DNA of 64,000 nucleotides from Flavobacteriales bacterium (GCA_023382455.1 JAHDVX010000007.1:1-64000); one strand, 5' to 3'. Counted from the first letter of the stretch, positions 6,496-16,150 are shown. Numbers and translations: made by a program. Notes: a model not told the origin generated them from the sequence alone.

Positions 6496-9369
6496 ATGTC
6501 GCTCAACAGCTATCAATCCCGCCACATCGGCGCCGATGCCCGCGAACTGGAAGCCATGCTCAAGGCCATCGGCCAGCCCTCGCTGGACGCCTTGGTTGAA
6601 CAGACCCTGCCGGACAGCATCCGTTCCTCCAAGCCCATGGGCATCGGCCATGCACTTGGCGAAAGCGAACAGCTGGAGCACATGCGCCAGCTCGGCGCGA
6701 AGAACCAGGTGTTCCGCAGCTTCATCGGCATGGGCTACTACGGCACGCACACGCCCTCGGTGATCCGCCGCAACGTGTTCGAGAACCCCGGATGGTACAC
6801 CAGCTACACGCCGTACCAGGCCGAGATCAGCCAAGGACGCCTGGAGGCCCTGCTCACCTTCCAGACCGTGGTGGGCGACCTCACCGGCCTGCCCATTGCC
6901 AACGCCTCCCTGCTGGACGAGGGCACGGCCATCGCCGAGGCCATGCTCATGTTCCACAACGAGCGCGCCAAGGACAAGGAAACCTGCAACGCCTTCTTCG
7001 TGGACCAGCGCCTGTTCCCGCAGAACATTGACGTGCTGCGCACCCGCGCACTGCCGTTGGGCATCGAGCTGGTGATCGGCGACGCCCTGAAGGATCCCAT
7101 CCCCGCCCACTGCTTCGGCATGGCCCTGCAATACCCGGCCATGGACGGCGCGGTGCATGACCTGCGCGGCATCACTGCCAAGGCCAAGGAGGCCGGCGTG
7201 AAGGTGGCCGTGTGCAGCGACCTGCTGGCGCTCACCATGCTCACGCCCCCGGGCGAGTGGGGAGCCGACGTGTGCGTGGGCAACAGCCAACGCTTCGGCG
7301 TGCCCATGGGCTACGGCGGCCCGCACGCCGGGTTCTTCAGCACCACCGAGGAATACAAGCGCCTGATCCCCGGCCGCATCATCGGGGTGAGCAAGGACCG
7401 CCGCGGCCGCCAGAGCCTGCGGATGGCCCTGCAGACCCGCGAACAGCACATCCGCCGCGAAAAGGCCACCAGCAACATCTGCACCGCACAGGCCCTGCTG
7501 GCCGTGATGGCCGCCATGTACGCCGTGTACCACGGCCCCGAGGGACTGAAGGAGATCGCCCGCCGCACCAACCTGCTCGCACAGCAGGTGGCCGATGGCG
7601 CAAAGGCCCTCGGCTTTGCGCCCCAGCATGAGGCTTTCTTCGACACCGTCAGCCTGGCGCTCCCCGCGGGTACGGAGATCGCCCAGCTGCGCAAGGGGCT
7701 GCAGGCCCGCCGCATCAACGTGGCCTACCACGGCAACCTGATCGGCATCGCCCTGGACGAGACCAGCACCGAGGCCGACGTGAAGGAGCTGCTGGCCGCG
7801 CTGGCCGAGGCCTGCGGAAAGAAGGCGCCCGCCTCTCGCATCGAGGCCGGCACCAACATCCCCAAGGAGCTGCAGCGCACCAGCGATTTCATGACGCACC
7901 CGGTTTTCCGTTCGTACCACACCGAGACCGAGCTCATGCGCTACCTAAAGCGCTTGGAGAACAAGGATTTCTCGCTCACCCACGGCATGATCCCCTTGGG
8001 CAGCTGCACCATGAAGCTGAACGCAGCCACCACCCTCATCCCCCTGATGTGGCCGGAGTGGGCGGGCCTGCACCCCTTCGCCCCGACGGAACAGGCGGCG
8101 GGCTTCCACACATTGATCGGCGAACTGGAAAGCCTGCTCGCCAAGGCCACGGGGCTGAGCGCCACCAGCCTGCAGCCCAACAGCGGCGCGCAGGGTGAAT
8201 ACACCGGCCTGCTCACCATCCGCGCGTACCACGAGGCCCGCAACGAAGGGCACCGCAACATCGCCCTGATCCCCAGCAGCGCCCACGGCACCAACCCCGC
8301 CAGCGCCGTGATGGCCGGCATGAAGGTGGTGGTGGTGAAGGCCGATGCCGATGGCCAGGTGGACGTGGCCGACCTGAAGGCCAAGGCCGAACAATACAAG
8401 GACACCTTGGCCTGCCTGATGATCACCTACCCCAGCACGCACGGCGTGTACGAGGCATCGATCAAGGAGGTGATCCAGACCGTGCACGACAACGGTGGCC
8501 TGGTGTACATGGACGGCGCCAACATGAACGCCCAAGTGGGCCTCACCTCGCCCGGCGAGGTGGGCGCCGACGTGTGCCACCTCAACCTGCACAAGACCTT
8601 CGCCATCCCACACGGCGGCGGCGGACCCGGCGTGGGCCCCATCTGCGTGAACGACAAGCTGAAGCCCTTCCTGCCCGGGCACCCCTTGGTGGCCACCGGT
8701 GGCGCCAAGGCGATCCCCGCGGTGAGCTCCGCGCCGTTCGGCAGCGCGCTGATCCTGCTGATCAGCTACGCCTACATCAAGATGCTCGGCGATGAGGGCC
8801 TCACCGACGCCACCCGCTACGCCATCCTGAACGCCAACTACCTGAAGGCAAAACTGGAAGGCCATTACCCCGTGCTCTACAAGGGCGACATGGGCATGGT
8901 GGCGCACGAGATGATCCTGGATTGCCGCGAGTTCAAGAAGACCGCCGGCATCGAGGTGGAGGACCTCGCCAAGCGCCTGATGGACTACGGCTTCCACGCG
9001 CCCACCGTGAGCTTCCCGGTGGCCGGCACGCTGATGGTGGAGCCCACCGAAAGCGAGAGCCAGGCCGAGCTGGACCGCTTCGCCGAAGCGATGATCAGCA
9101 TCCGGCAGGAAATTGATGACATCGTGGCCGGCAAGCTGGACAAGGCGGACAACCCGCTGAAGATGGCCCCGCACACCGCCGAGGAGGCGCTGGCCGATGC
9201 ATGGTCGCACAGCTACGGCCGCGAACGTGCCGTATTCCCCGTGAACGGCCTGCGCGCCGCCAAGTACTGGCCCACCGTGAGCCGCGTGGACAACGCGTAC
9301 GGCGACCGCAACCTGGTGTGCAGCTGCCCCCCGATCGAGGAGTACATGGGTGTGGAGGAGACGGTGTGA
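6496..9369 (+). CDS. gcvP: Glycine dehydrogenase (decarboxylating), P-protein
   Basis: PLP enzyme of the glycine cleavage system, 957 residues, the usual length for the single-chain P-protein. It decarboxylates glycine and passes the aminomethyl group to lipoyl GcvH. The start MSLNSYQSRHIGAD is chosen over the upstream in-frame ATGs because RHIG is the conserved beginning. The N-terminal half shows GMGYYGTHTPSVIRRNV and the C-terminal half the PLP-lysine site NLHKTFAIPHGGGGPG near residue 700. It stands alone; gcvH and gcvT are not in this window. Strong TAtcTTTG promoter box 29 nt upstream. Confidence 0.97.
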   Translation: MSLNSYQSRHIGADARELEAMLKAIGQPSLDALVEQTLPDSIRSSKPMGIGHALGESEQLEHMRQLGAKNQVFRSFIGMGYYGTHTPSVIRRNVFENPGWYTSYTPYQAEISQGRLEALLTFQTVVGDLTGLPIANASLLDEGTAIAEAMLMFHNERAKDKETCNAFFVDQRLFPQNIDVLRTRALPLGIELVIGDALKDPIPAHCFGMALQYPAMDGAVHDLRGITAKAKEAGVKVAVCSDLLALTMLTPPGEWGADVCVGNSQRFGVPMGYGGPHAGFFSTTEEYKRLIPGRIIGVSKDRRGRQSLRMALQTREQHIRREKATSNICTAQALLAVMAAMYAVYHGPEGLKEIARRTNLLAQQVADGAKALGFAPQHEAFFDTVSLALPAGTEIAQLRKGLQARRINVAYHGNLIGIALDETSTEADVKELLAALAEACGKKAPASRIEAGTNIPKELQRTSDFMTHPVFRSYHTETELMRYLKRLENKDFSLTHGMIPLGSCTMKLNAATTLIPLMWPEWAGLHPFAPTEQAAGFHTLIGELESLLAKATGLSATSLQPNSGAQGEYTGLLTIRAYHEARNEGHRNIALIPSSAHGTNPASAVMAGMKVVVVKADADGQVDVADLKAKAEQYKDTLACLMITYPSTHGVYEASIKEVIQTVHDNGGLVYMDGANMNAQVGLTSPGEVGADVCHLNLHKTFAIPHGGGGPGVGPICVNDKLKPFLPGHPLVATGGAKAIPAVSSAPFGSALILLISYAYIKMLGDEGLTDATRYAILNANYLKAKLEGHYPVLYKGDMGMVAHEMILDCREFKKTAGIEVEDLAKRLMDYGFHAPTVSFPVAGTLMVEPTESESQAELDRFAEAMISIRQEIDDIVAGKLDKADNPLKMAPHTAEEALADAWSHSYGRERAVFPVNGLRAAKYWPTVSRVDNAYGDRNLVCSCPPIEEYMGVEETV

Positions 9370-9372
9370 CCG

Positions 9373-9401
9373 GTGATTGGTGGAATTCATCCACCGATCA
9401 C
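9373..9401 (+). terminator. Hairpin after gcvP (short inverted heptamer-type repeat)
   Basis: GTGATTGGTGGA and TCCACCGATCAC pair with one wobble around ATTCA, starting 3 nt after the gcvP stop. No T-tract follows, so intrinsic termination is uncertain. Its words (GTGATTG, CGATCAC) resemble heptamer array A. Confidence 0.45.
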
Positions 9402-9570
9402 GCCTATTGTACCGATCGGGTAGTTCGGCCTGATGCCAGGTTGACCGGTGCCATGCCCATTTCCGGTCAGGGATATTGACGGTGTGCTCAAGGCCGCAGC
9501 GCCGAATGTGCGCTTGTGAATGGAATGTGGATGGACAGGGACCGGGCCGTCGTTAGCCGCTTGCCCGGGC

Positions 9571-10332
9571 TCAGCGCCCTCCCATCGCCGTGCGCACCTG
9601 GCGCATCAGGCTTCCGGCGAAGATGAACTCCTGCAGCTCCTGGTTGTCGCTTTTCACCAGCTCATCCCGGCTGCCTTGCCACCACAACTGCTTGTTGTGG
9701 ATGAAGAAGATCTCGTCGCCGATGCCGATCACCGAGTTCATGTCGTGGGTGATCACGATGGTGGTGGTGTTGTACTCCTCGGTGATCTCCTGGATCAGGT
9801 TGTCGATCACGATGCTGGTCTGGGGGTCAAGGCCGCTGTTGGGCTCATCCACGAAGAGGTACTTGGGGTTCATGGCAATGGCCCGGGCGATACCCACGCG
9901 CTTCTGCATGCCCCCGCTGATCTCCGCCGGGAACTTGCTGTTCGCGCCCTCGATGTTCACCCGCTTGAGGCAGAAGGCGGCACGATCACGCATCTCGCTC
10001 TCGCTCATGGTGGCGAACATGCGCAGGGGGAACAGGACGTTCTCCATCACCGTGAGCGAGTCGAAGAGGGCGCTGCTCTGGAACAGCATGCCGATCTCCT
10101 GCCGCAGCAGCTTCTTACGCTCCTTGTCCATGCCCTGGAAGGACTCTCCGTCATAGAGCACCTCGCCGGTGGTGGGCGGATGCAGGCCCACGAGGCATTT
10201 GGCCAGCACGCTCTTGCCGCTGCCGCTCTTGCCGATCACCTGGTTCACCTTGCCCTTGCCGAAGCGGGCATTGATGCCCCGAAGCACCTCCACCGCGCCG
10301 AAGCTCTTGCTCAGGTCCTTCACCTCGATCAT
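9571..10332 (-). CDS. mlaF: ABC transporter ATP-binding protein, MlaF-type
   Basis: ATPase of 253 residues. Walker A GKSGSGKS (about 34-41), the Q-loop region GMLFQSSALFDSLTVMENV, signature ISGGMQKRVGIARAIA, Walker B YLFVDEPNSGLDP and the H-loop VITHDM are all present. FQSSALFDSLTV and the short NSGLDPQT linker are typical of MlaF/Mkl ATPases that drive phospholipid transport between the membranes. The start ATG overlaps the stop of the permease gene by 4 nt (ATGA). No MlaD-type substrate-binding gene is adjacent, so the partner is encoded elsewhere or the system is minimal. Confidence 0.9.
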   Translation of the reverse strand: MIEVKDLSKSFGAVEVLRGINARFGKGKVNQVIGKSGSGKSVLAKCLVGLHPPTTGEVLYDGESFQGMDKERKKLLRQEIGMLFQSSALFDSLTVMENVLFPLRMFATMSESEMRDRAAFCLKRVNIEGANSKFPAEISGGMQKRVGIARAIAMNPKYLFVDEPNSGLDPQTSIVIDNLIQEITEEYNTTTIVITHDMNSVIGIGDEIFFIHNKQLWWQGSRDELVKSDNQELQEFIFAGSLMRQVRTAMGGR

Positions 10333-11069
10333 AGCAGCAGCAATTGCGTGAGCAGGTAGTTGGCGATCAAGATCACCACATCGCTGTAGACCACGGCGCG
10401 CGTGCTGCTGATGCCCACCTCGCGTGTACCACCTCGGGTGTAGTAGCCTTGGTAGCCCGAGACCGTGGCGATGATGACGGCGAACACCACCGTCTTGATC
10501 AACGCATAGGTGACGATGTACGGGTCGAAATCCCACTGTACCCCGGCAATGTAGTTCGAGGAACTGATGATCCCGGACAGCACCCCGGCCATCCACCCCC
10601 CGAAGATGCTCAGGAACATGCTGATCATGATCAGGAACGGATTGATGATGGCCGTGGCGATGATCTTGGGCAGGATCAGGTACCCGGCGGAGTTCACCCC
10701 CATGATGTCCAAGGCGTCGATCTGCTCGCGCACCCGCATGGAGCCGATCTCGGCCGCGATGGTGGACCCCACCTTGCCGGCCAGGATCAGGGAGATGATG
10801 GTGGGGCTGAACTCCAGGATGGTGCTCTGGCGCACGGTGAAGCCCACCACATAGAAGGGGATCAACGGGGAATCGATGTTCGTCTTGGTCTGGATGGCGA
10901 TCACCGCCCCCATGAACAGGGAAAGCAGCGCCACGATACCTAAGCTCTTGACGCCCAGGAGTTCCATCTCCTCCACAGTACGGCGCCAATACACCCGGAA
11001 ACGCTCCGGCTTGGAGAAAACCTCCCCCAGGAGCATGAAATAGCGGCCGATATGGAACAGCAGCGTCAT
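10329..11069 (-). CDS. mlaE: ABC transporter permease, MlaE-type
   Basis: MlaE/DUF140-type permease of 246 residues, started at MTLLFHIGRYFMLLGEVF. It contains an amphipathic N-terminal helix, about five membrane helices and the family hallmark GxxxAAEIGSMRVREQIDAL with VNSAGYLILPKIIA. It forms the membrane channel for the MlaF ATPase encoded immediately downstream. In Bacteroidota such pairs maintain outer membrane lipid asymmetry. The longer ORF start at 11141 is rejected because its first 24 residues lie in the divergent intergenic region. Confidence 0.9.
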   Translation of the reverse strand: MTLLFHIGRYFMLLGEVFSKPERFRVYWRRTVEEMELLGVKSLGIVALLSLFMGAVIAIQTKTNIDSPLIPFYVVGFTVRQSTILEFSPTIISLILAGKVGSTIAAEIGSMRVREQIDALDIMGVNSAGYLILPKIIATAIINPFLIMISMFLSIFGGWMAGVLSGIISSSNYIAGVQWDFDPYIVTYALIKTVVFAVIIATVSGYQGYYTRGGTREVGISSTRAVVYSDVVILIANYLLTQLLLL

Positions 11070-11181
11070 GGATCGCCCGGCGAATGTAGGGGCCGCCCCG
11101 CAACCGGAATTCCGCAGGGGGCTTTTGCCCGGAGGGGCCACCTCCTACATTTGCAGGCCTGCCGCCACCGGCGGAAACGGC

Positions 11182-11412
11182 ATGCCCACCCTGGTCTTCC
11201 CCCATTCGCGCACCTTGCTTGCCATGCTCGGCTCCCTGCTGATCCTCTCGGGCTGTGCCTCGCAGCGTTACGGCACGCCCCACCGGAAGAAACGAGGGTG
11301 CGACTGCCCGAAATGGAATGCGGCGCCAGCCCCGGCAACGCCGGAATACCGCGTGGAACAACACCGCCCACCACCTGACCTGGCCTGCTTCAGCGATGCC
11401 ACGCACCACTGA
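11182..11412 (+). CDS. Small Cys-rich lipoprotein
   Basis: About 76 residues starting MPTLVFPHSRTLLAM; a shorter start is MLGSLLILSGC. A hydrophobic stretch ends in the lipobox LSGC, followed by a basic run and the CDCPKW motif (KKRGCDCPKWNA). Tiny lipoproteins with a Cys-x-Cys-Pro-x-Trp motif recur in Flavobacteriia, but I know of no function. The 3' end overlaps the start of the SprT-like gene by 17 nt, suggesting translational coupling. Confidence 0.55.
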   Translation: MPTLVFPHSRTLLAMLGSLLILSGCASQRYGTPHRKKRGCDCPKWNAAPAPATPEYRVEQHRPPPDLACFSDATHH

Positions 11413-12025
11413 TATCCTTCGCCTGCAGGCCCACCTGCCCCGCCATGCATGGCCCACGGTGGCCCATTGGTTGCGGCGCAACCCCGTGGTGGTCCGCATC
11501 AGCCCGCCGCGCAGCACCAAGCTGGGTGACTACCGGGTGGCCACCCGCACCATGGGCCACCGGATCTCGGTGAATGGCGACCTGAACCGATATGCCTTCC
11601 TAGTGGTGTTGATCCATGAGTTCGCCCATTACGCCACTTTTCAGAAATACCGCCGGCACGAGCCGCACGGGGCTGAATGGAAAGCCGAGTACAAGCGCCT
11701 GATGCGGCCGTTGCTCACCCGGGAGGTCTTCCCGGCCGATGTGCTTCGGGTGCTTACCCTTCACCTGGTGGATGCCCCCAGCAGCAGCTGCACGGACCAC
11801 GGGCTGATGCGCGTACTTCGCCGCTATGACCGTGACCCCCGGCCCTTCCTGGAGGAGCTGGATGCCAATACCGTGTTCCGCTTCAATCAGAAACTGTTCG
11901 TCAAAGGTCCCCAGCTCCGGAAGCGATTCCGCTGCCGGTGCCTGAATGACCGCCGTATCTATTTGATCGACCCCACCGCCGAGGTGCACCTGGAAGGCCC
12001 GTTGGCCTCCCGGCGTGCATCATGA
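11396..12025 (+). CDS. SprT-like zinc metalloprotease-domain protein
   Basis: Protein of 209 residues started at MPRTTDILRLQAHLP. The zinc-metalloprotease motif HEFAHY (around residue 73) is followed by HGAEWKAEY, the spaced Glu/His pattern of SprT/Spartan-like domains. A C-terminal region contains two cysteines (CRCL) in a context resembling the zinc-ribbon end of bacterial SprT proteins. Role inferred as a cytosolic peptidase, perhaps acting on DNA-protein crosslinks as in the eukaryotic relatives. Stop overlaps the manC start (ATGA). Confidence 0.85.
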   Translation: MPRTTDILRLQAHLPRHAWPTVAHWLRRNPVVVRISPPRSTKLGDYRVATRTMGHRISVNGDLNRYAFLVVLIHEFAHYATFQKYRRHEPHGAEWKAEYKRLMRPLLTREVFPADVLRVLTLHLVDAPSSSCTDHGLMRVLRRYDRDPRPFLEELDANTVFRFNQKLFVKGPQLRKRFRCRCLNDRRIYLIDPTAEVHLEGPLASRRAS

Positions 12026-13134
12026 ACCGGCGTGCAATCCCCGACATGAAAAAGCACACTTACTGCGTCATCATGGCCGGCGGCATCGGAAGCCGTTTCT
12101 GGCCCATGAGCCGTACCGCGCACCCCAAGCAATTCCTCGATTTCCTCGGTACGGGGCGCACCCTGATCCAAGCCACCTTCGACCGCTTCACCGCCTGCTG
12201 CCCCCCGGAGAACATCTACGTGGTGACCAATGCCCAGTATGCGGCCCTGGTCCGCGAGCAGCTCCCGGCCCTGAAGCCCGAACAAGTGCTGCTGGAGCCG
12301 GATCGCCGGAATACCGCCCCCTGCATCGCCTATGCGAACCATGTGATCGCCAAGCGCGACCCGGAGGCCATCATCATCACCGCCCCCAGCGACCACCTGG
12401 TGAAGGACGAGGCCGGGTTCCAGGCCAGGCTGTCCATTGCATTGGAGCAGGCCGCTGCGGAGGATTGCCTCGTCACCCTGGGCATCACCCCCGACCGGCC
12501 CGACACCGGATACGGCTATATCCAGTTCAGTGGGCAGGGACCGGCGGACCGTCCGGACGTGAAGCGCGTAAAGACCTTCACCGAGAAGCCCGACCACGAA
12601 ACCGCCTTGCGGTTCCTGAACAGCGGGGACTACCTGTGGAACAGCGGCATCTTCATCTGGTCGCTCCGGAGCATCAGCAAAGCCTTCGGCCAGCACCTGC
12701 CGGAGATGGAGGCCCTGTTCGCCCAAGGCAAGGAGGCCTACGGCACCGCCGGTGAGGCCAAGTTCATCGCCGGTATCTATGGCAATTGCCAGAACATCAG
12801 CATCGACTACGGGATCCTGGAGAAAGCCAAGAACGTCTTCGTGGTGGCCGGCGATTTCGGCTGGAGCGACCTGGGCACCTGGGGCAGCTTGTTCACCCAG
12901 TTGCCCAAGGATGGCCACGGCAATACCGGTACCGGCCCCATCGTGCGCGTGTACGACGGGAAGAACAACATGGTGCACGTGCAGGACCAGCGCCTGGTGG
13001 TGCTCCAAGGCCTGGAGGACTACATCGTGGTGAGCACGCCCGATGCCCTGCTGGTATGCCGCAAGCACGATGAGCAGCAGATCAAGACCATCGTGCAGGA
13101 CCTGACCAAGGATACCGGGGACCGCTATGTCTGA
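12022..13134 (+). CDS. manC: Mannose-1-phosphate guanylyltransferase
   Basis: Nucleotidyltransferase of 370 residues making GDP-mannose from mannose-1-phosphate and GTP. The N-terminus has the pyrophosphorylase signature MAGGIGSRFWPMSRTAHPKQFL, then LLEPDRRNTAPCIAYA and the FTEKPD lysine motif near residue 190. It lacks the C-terminal phosphomannose isomerase domain of bifunctional enzymes. The start could be MNRRAIPDM at the ATGA overlap or MKKHTYCV 24 nt later. Feeds glycan and surface polysaccharide synthesis. Confidence 0.92.
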   Translation: MNRRAIPDMKKHTYCVIMAGGIGSRFWPMSRTAHPKQFLDFLGTGRTLIQATFDRFTACCPPENIYVVTNAQYAALVREQLPALKPEQVLLEPDRRNTAPCIAYANHVIAKRDPEAIIITAPSDHLVKDEAGFQARLSIALEQAAAEDCLVTLGITPDRPDTGYGYIQFSGQGPADRPDVKRVKTFTEKPDHETALRFLNSGDYLWNSGIFIWSLRSISKAFGQHLPEMEALFAQGKEAYGTAGEAKFIAGIYGNCQNISIDYGILEKAKNVFVVAGDFGWSDLGTWGSLFTQLPKDGHGNTGTGPIVRVYDGKNNMVHVQDQRLVVLQGLEDYIVVSTPDALLVCRKHDEQQIKTIVQDLTKDTGDRYV

Positions 13135-13417
13135 ATTGCGCCTCCATGCAGGCCCTTGGCCCGTGCGGCCAGAAGGCTGCGCAGCTGGCCTGAAATTCCG
13201 TTCCGTCCGGAAACCGTAGTTTTGCGGCCACGGGCTGCGGACCTGGGGCTGCTTCCAGCTCTTCTTGCCATAGATGGTGCCTGATTTTCGTCCGCGGCGT
13301 TTTCCATCGCCCGCCGTACCTTCATCGGTGAACTAGCGGCGGTGGCTGTATTCACCCGGCGCCGGGTTGCCGCGTTCATCACTTCCGCCTCCCGCGCCAC
13401 AATTCCCGCTATCCACC
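13135..13417. other. Intergenic region with one promoter-like box
   Basis: 283 bp between manC and the GNAT gene. The only signal seen is TAGTTTTG at 13217-13224 (+), a match to TAnnTTTG, about 195 nt before the GNAT start. The 91-residue antisense ORF here has low-complexity Arg/Ala composition and no recognisable domain. Confidence 0.4.
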
Positions 13418-13849
13418 ATGGAGCTGGAACATCTTAGCCCTTCGCGGCCGGCATTAGAGAAGGAAAAGGCTGCCATTGCCTCATTTCTGACGGTACACTT
13501 GGAGCGGTTCGGCGATCCCGAGGAGCAGGTCCGTCGGGCCCTCGATTACGCCTTGGATCCCGCCCGGGGCGGATTCGTGCTCACCGCAAGGGAAGGCGGG
13601 GCGATCGCGGGTGCAGTGGTGGTGAACGACACGAAAATGGGCGGCTACATCCCGGCGAACATCCTGGTGTACATCGCCGTGGATGCCGGGCAGCGGGGCA
13701 AGGGGATCGGGCGCCGCCTTATGGAAGCGGCCATTGCCAACTGCACCGGCGGAATAGCCCTGCACGTGGAACCGGACAACCCCGCGAGGCAACTCTACGA
13801 ATCACTCGGATTCACCAACAAGTACCTGGAAATGCGCCTGGCCCAATGA
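13418..13849 (+). CDS. GNAT family N-acetyltransferase
   Basis: GNAT-fold acyltransferase of 143 residues, started at MELEHLSPSRPALEKEK. Acetyl-CoA binding motif A is visible as VAVDAGQRGKGIGRRLMEAA (Q/RxxGxG/A) near residue 90, followed by LHVEPDNPARQLYESLGF, the usual GNAT end. Substrate unknown. The stop overlaps the M20 amidohydrolase start (ATGA), so acetylation and deacylation of a common amino compound is a reasonable but unproven reading. Confidence 0.88.
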   Translation: MELEHLSPSRPALEKEKAAIASFLTVHLERFGDPEEQVRRALDYALDPARGGFVLTAREGGAIAGAVVVNDTKMGGYIPANILVYIAVDAGQRGKGIGRRLMEAAIANCTGGIALHVEPDNPARQLYESLGFTNKYLEMRLAQ

Positions 13850-14985
13850 GCGCGCCGATAGACCTGGAGGCCTTGCGCCGGGAACTGCATGCCCACCCCG
13901 AAGTGTCCGGGCAGGAACGAGCCACGGCAGCACGCATCGCCCAAGAGTTGCGTGCCCTGCAACCCGATGAGCTGCTCACTGCGGTGGGCGGGCACGGCAT
14001 ACTGGCCAGCTTCGGCACCGACCCCCAAGGACCGCAGGTGCTGGTACGCTGCGAGCTGGATGCCCTGCCGATCCAGGAGGTGAACACCATGGCGCACCTC
14101 AGCACCGCGCCGGGCGTGTCGCACAAATGCGGGCATGACGGCCATGCCGCCATGGTGGTGGGCCTGGCCGAAAAGCTCGCGGAACAGCGCCCCGGAAAGG
14201 GGCAGTGCCACCTGCTGTTCCAGCCCGCCGAGGAGAACGGGGCCGGTGCCGCCGCCGTGCTGGCGGACCCGCGCATGCAAGGTCGAAAGTTCGGTCTGGT
14301 ACTGGCCCTGCACAACCTGCCGGGCTATCCCATGGGCAGCGTGGTGGTGTGCAAGGGAGCCTTCACCGCAAGCGTGAACAGCCTGGTGATAAAGCTGGCG
14401 GGACGCACCGCGCATGCAGCGGAACCCGAGCACGGGAGCAACCCGGCCATGGCCATTGCCCGGATCATGGAAGGCGCATTGGCCCTGCAGCATAACGACC
14501 CGGAAGGCGACCATCTGCGCGTTGTGACCGTGGTGCATGTGTGCATCGGCAGTCCCGATTACGGCATCGCTGCCGGCTACGGTGAACTGCACCTGACCGT
14601 GCGCTGCTGGAACGATGAAGAACTGCGCGAACTGGAGCAGGAGATCGAGCAATTGGCGCGGAACGAAGCACGGCGGCACGGCCTGGGCGTACAGGTGGAC
14701 CCTTGCTTCACCTTCAAGGCCAACCGAAATGCCGATGCGGCCGTGGAGCGGGTTATCCAAGCGGCGAAAGCCACCGGCCATGCGGTGATCCAGCGTGAGC
14801 ATCCCTTCAAATGGGGCGAGGATTTCGGTCTTTTCACGGCGAGGTACCCGGGTTGCATGTTCGGCCTGGGCGCCGGGGAGGACCAGCCCGCCCTGCACAA
14901 CCCCGACTACGACTTTCCGGATGCCCTGATCCCCCACGGGATCGCGGTATTCGAGGCGGCCGTCCGCGACTTTCTCGCCTCCTGA
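13846..14985 (+). CDS. M20 family amidohydrolase
   Basis: Metal-dependent amidohydrolase of 379 residues in the hippurate hydrolase / N-acyl-amino-acid hydrolase group. Motifs in order: ELHAHPEVSGQE near the N-terminus, CELDALPI, the metal-ligand stretch HKCGHDGHAAMVVGLA (about 89-105), FQPAEENGAGA with catalytic Glu, and the C-terminal GEDFGLFTARYPGCMFGLGAGEDQPALHNPDYDF. It probably deacylates N-acyl amino acids. It lies in an unbroken plus-strand run with a GNAT enzyme and two racemase-fold enzymes, hinting at amino acid derivatisation and stereochemistry. Confidence 0.9.
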   Translation: MSAPIDLEALRRELHAHPEVSGQERATAARIAQELRALQPDELLTAVGGHGILASFGTDPQGPQVLVRCELDALPIQEVNTMAHLSTAPGVSHKCGHDGHAAMVVGLAEKLAEQRPGKGQCHLLFQPAEENGAGAAAVLADPRMQGRKFGLVLALHNLPGYPMGSVVVCKGAFTASVNSLVIKLAGRTAHAAEPEHGSNPAMAIARIMEGALALQHNDPEGDHLRVVTVVHVCIGSPDYGIAAGYGELHLTVRCWNDEELRELEQEIEQLARNEARRHGLGVQVDPCFTFKANRNADAAVERVIQAAKATGHAVIQREHPFKWGEDFGLFTARYPGCMFGLGAGEDQPALHNPDYDFPDALIPHGIAVFEAAVRDFLAS

Positions 14986-14986
14986 C

Positions 14987-16147
14987 ATGTTCAACGTTTC
15001 CACCATCGAACTGAGCGCGGAGGCCCTTCGGGCCAACCTCGCCTTTATCCGCCACTTAGTGGGGAAAGGGCCGGCGCTCTGCACCGTGGTGAAGGGCAAT
15101 GCCTACGGGCACGGCATCGGCACCTTCAGCGGCCTGGCCCAAGACCTCGGTGCCGACCGTTTTGCCGTGTATTCCGCCGCCGAGGCCTACGAGCTGAAGC
15201 AGCAATTGCACAACGGGGCCGGGCTGTACATCATGGGCGATGTGGACGGCCCCGGGCTGGACTGGGCGGTGAAGCACGATGTTTCCTTCAATGTGTTCGA
15301 GCGCGCCCGCCTATCGCAGGCGATCAAATCCGCCCAGGCACAAGGGAAGAGAGCGTTGATCCACTTGGAAGTGGAAACCGGGATGCACCGCACCGGCTTT
15401 GCCTTGGAAGAACTTCCGCAGGTGCTGGAGACCTGCCGCTTGAACGGGGCAACGCTGGAAGTGGCGGGCATCTGTTCGCATTTCGCCGGGGCGGAAAGCC
15501 GCAGCAACCACCTGCGCATACAGGGGCAGCAGAAGCGCTTCAAGGAGGCCCTGGCCGTGGCCGAGCGGGCAGGCATGCCCATTGGCCGCCGCCATTTGGC
15601 CTGTTCGGCGGGCTTGCTGAACGTGCCGGGCAGCTTGTACGACATGGTGCGCGTGGGCATTCTCCACTACGGGTTCTGGCCCAACGACGAAACCCGCCTG
15701 CGTTTCTGCCATGCCCATGGGCTGACCACGGATCCGCTGAAGCGCGTGATCCGCTGGTGGAGCCGCGTGATGTCCGTCTCCACCGTGCCCGCCGGCGGCT
15801 TCATCGGCTACGGCAACAGCTTCCAGGCCCAGGCGCCCGCGCGCATCGCCACCATCCCCATGGGCTACGCCTACGGCTATTCCCGCAGCCTGAGCAATGC
15901 GGGCCACGTGCTGGTGCGCGGCCAAAAAGCGCCCGTGCGCGGCATCGTCAACATGAACTGCATCACCGTGGATGTGACCGGCATTGACGGCGTGGAGAAG
16001 GGCGATGAAGCCGTGCTGATCGGCAGCCAGGGCGGCAACAGCATCAGCGTGGCCTCCTTCGGCGACCTGAGCGACCAGCTGAACTACGAACTGCTCACGC
16101 GGCTTCCCGCCGCCATCCCGCGCATGGTGGTGGACAAACATCCCTGA
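14987..16147 (+). CDS. alr: Alanine racemase
   Basis: PLP enzyme of 386 residues interconverting L- and D-alanine for peptidoglycan. The PLP lysine is in VVKGNAYGHGIG (about K36), with HLEVETGMHRTGF and the catalytic tyrosine region PMGYAYGYSR, where the usual GYADGY Asp is Tyr. The C-terminal VNMNCITVDVTGI corresponds to the more common VCMDQ block. The gene begins 1 nt after the M20 stop and ends 3 nt before a second racemase-fold gene. Divergent motif residues allow a different amino acid substrate. Confidence 0.85.
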   Translation: MFNVSTIELSAEALRANLAFIRHLVGKGPALCTVVKGNAYGHGIGTFSGLAQDLGADRFAVYSAAEAYELKQQLHNGAGLYIMGDVDGPGLDWAVKHDVSFNVFERARLSQAIKSAQAQGKRALIHLEVETGMHRTGFALEELPQVLETCRLNGATLEVAGICSHFAGAESRSNHLRIQGQQKRFKEALAVAERAGMPIGRRHLACSAGLLNVPGSLYDMVRVGILHYGFWPNDETRLRFCHAHGLTTDPLKRVIRWWSRVMSVSTVPAGGFIGYGNSFQAQAPARIATIPMGYAYGYSRSLSNAGHVLVRGQKAPVRGIVNMNCITVDVTGIDGVEKGDEAVLIGSQGGNSISVASFGDLSDQLNYELLTRLPAAIPRMVVDKHP

Positions 16148-16150
16148 CCC

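Noticed and set aside
6475-9390. Two 481-residue minus-strand ORFs opposite gcvP
   Set aside because: Fully covered by the unambiguous gcvP gene; mirror-frame artefacts.
13125-13400. 91-residue minus-strand ORF between manC and the GNAT gene
   Set aside because: Ala/Arg-rich, no motif, overlaps the manC 3' end; no sign of coding selection.
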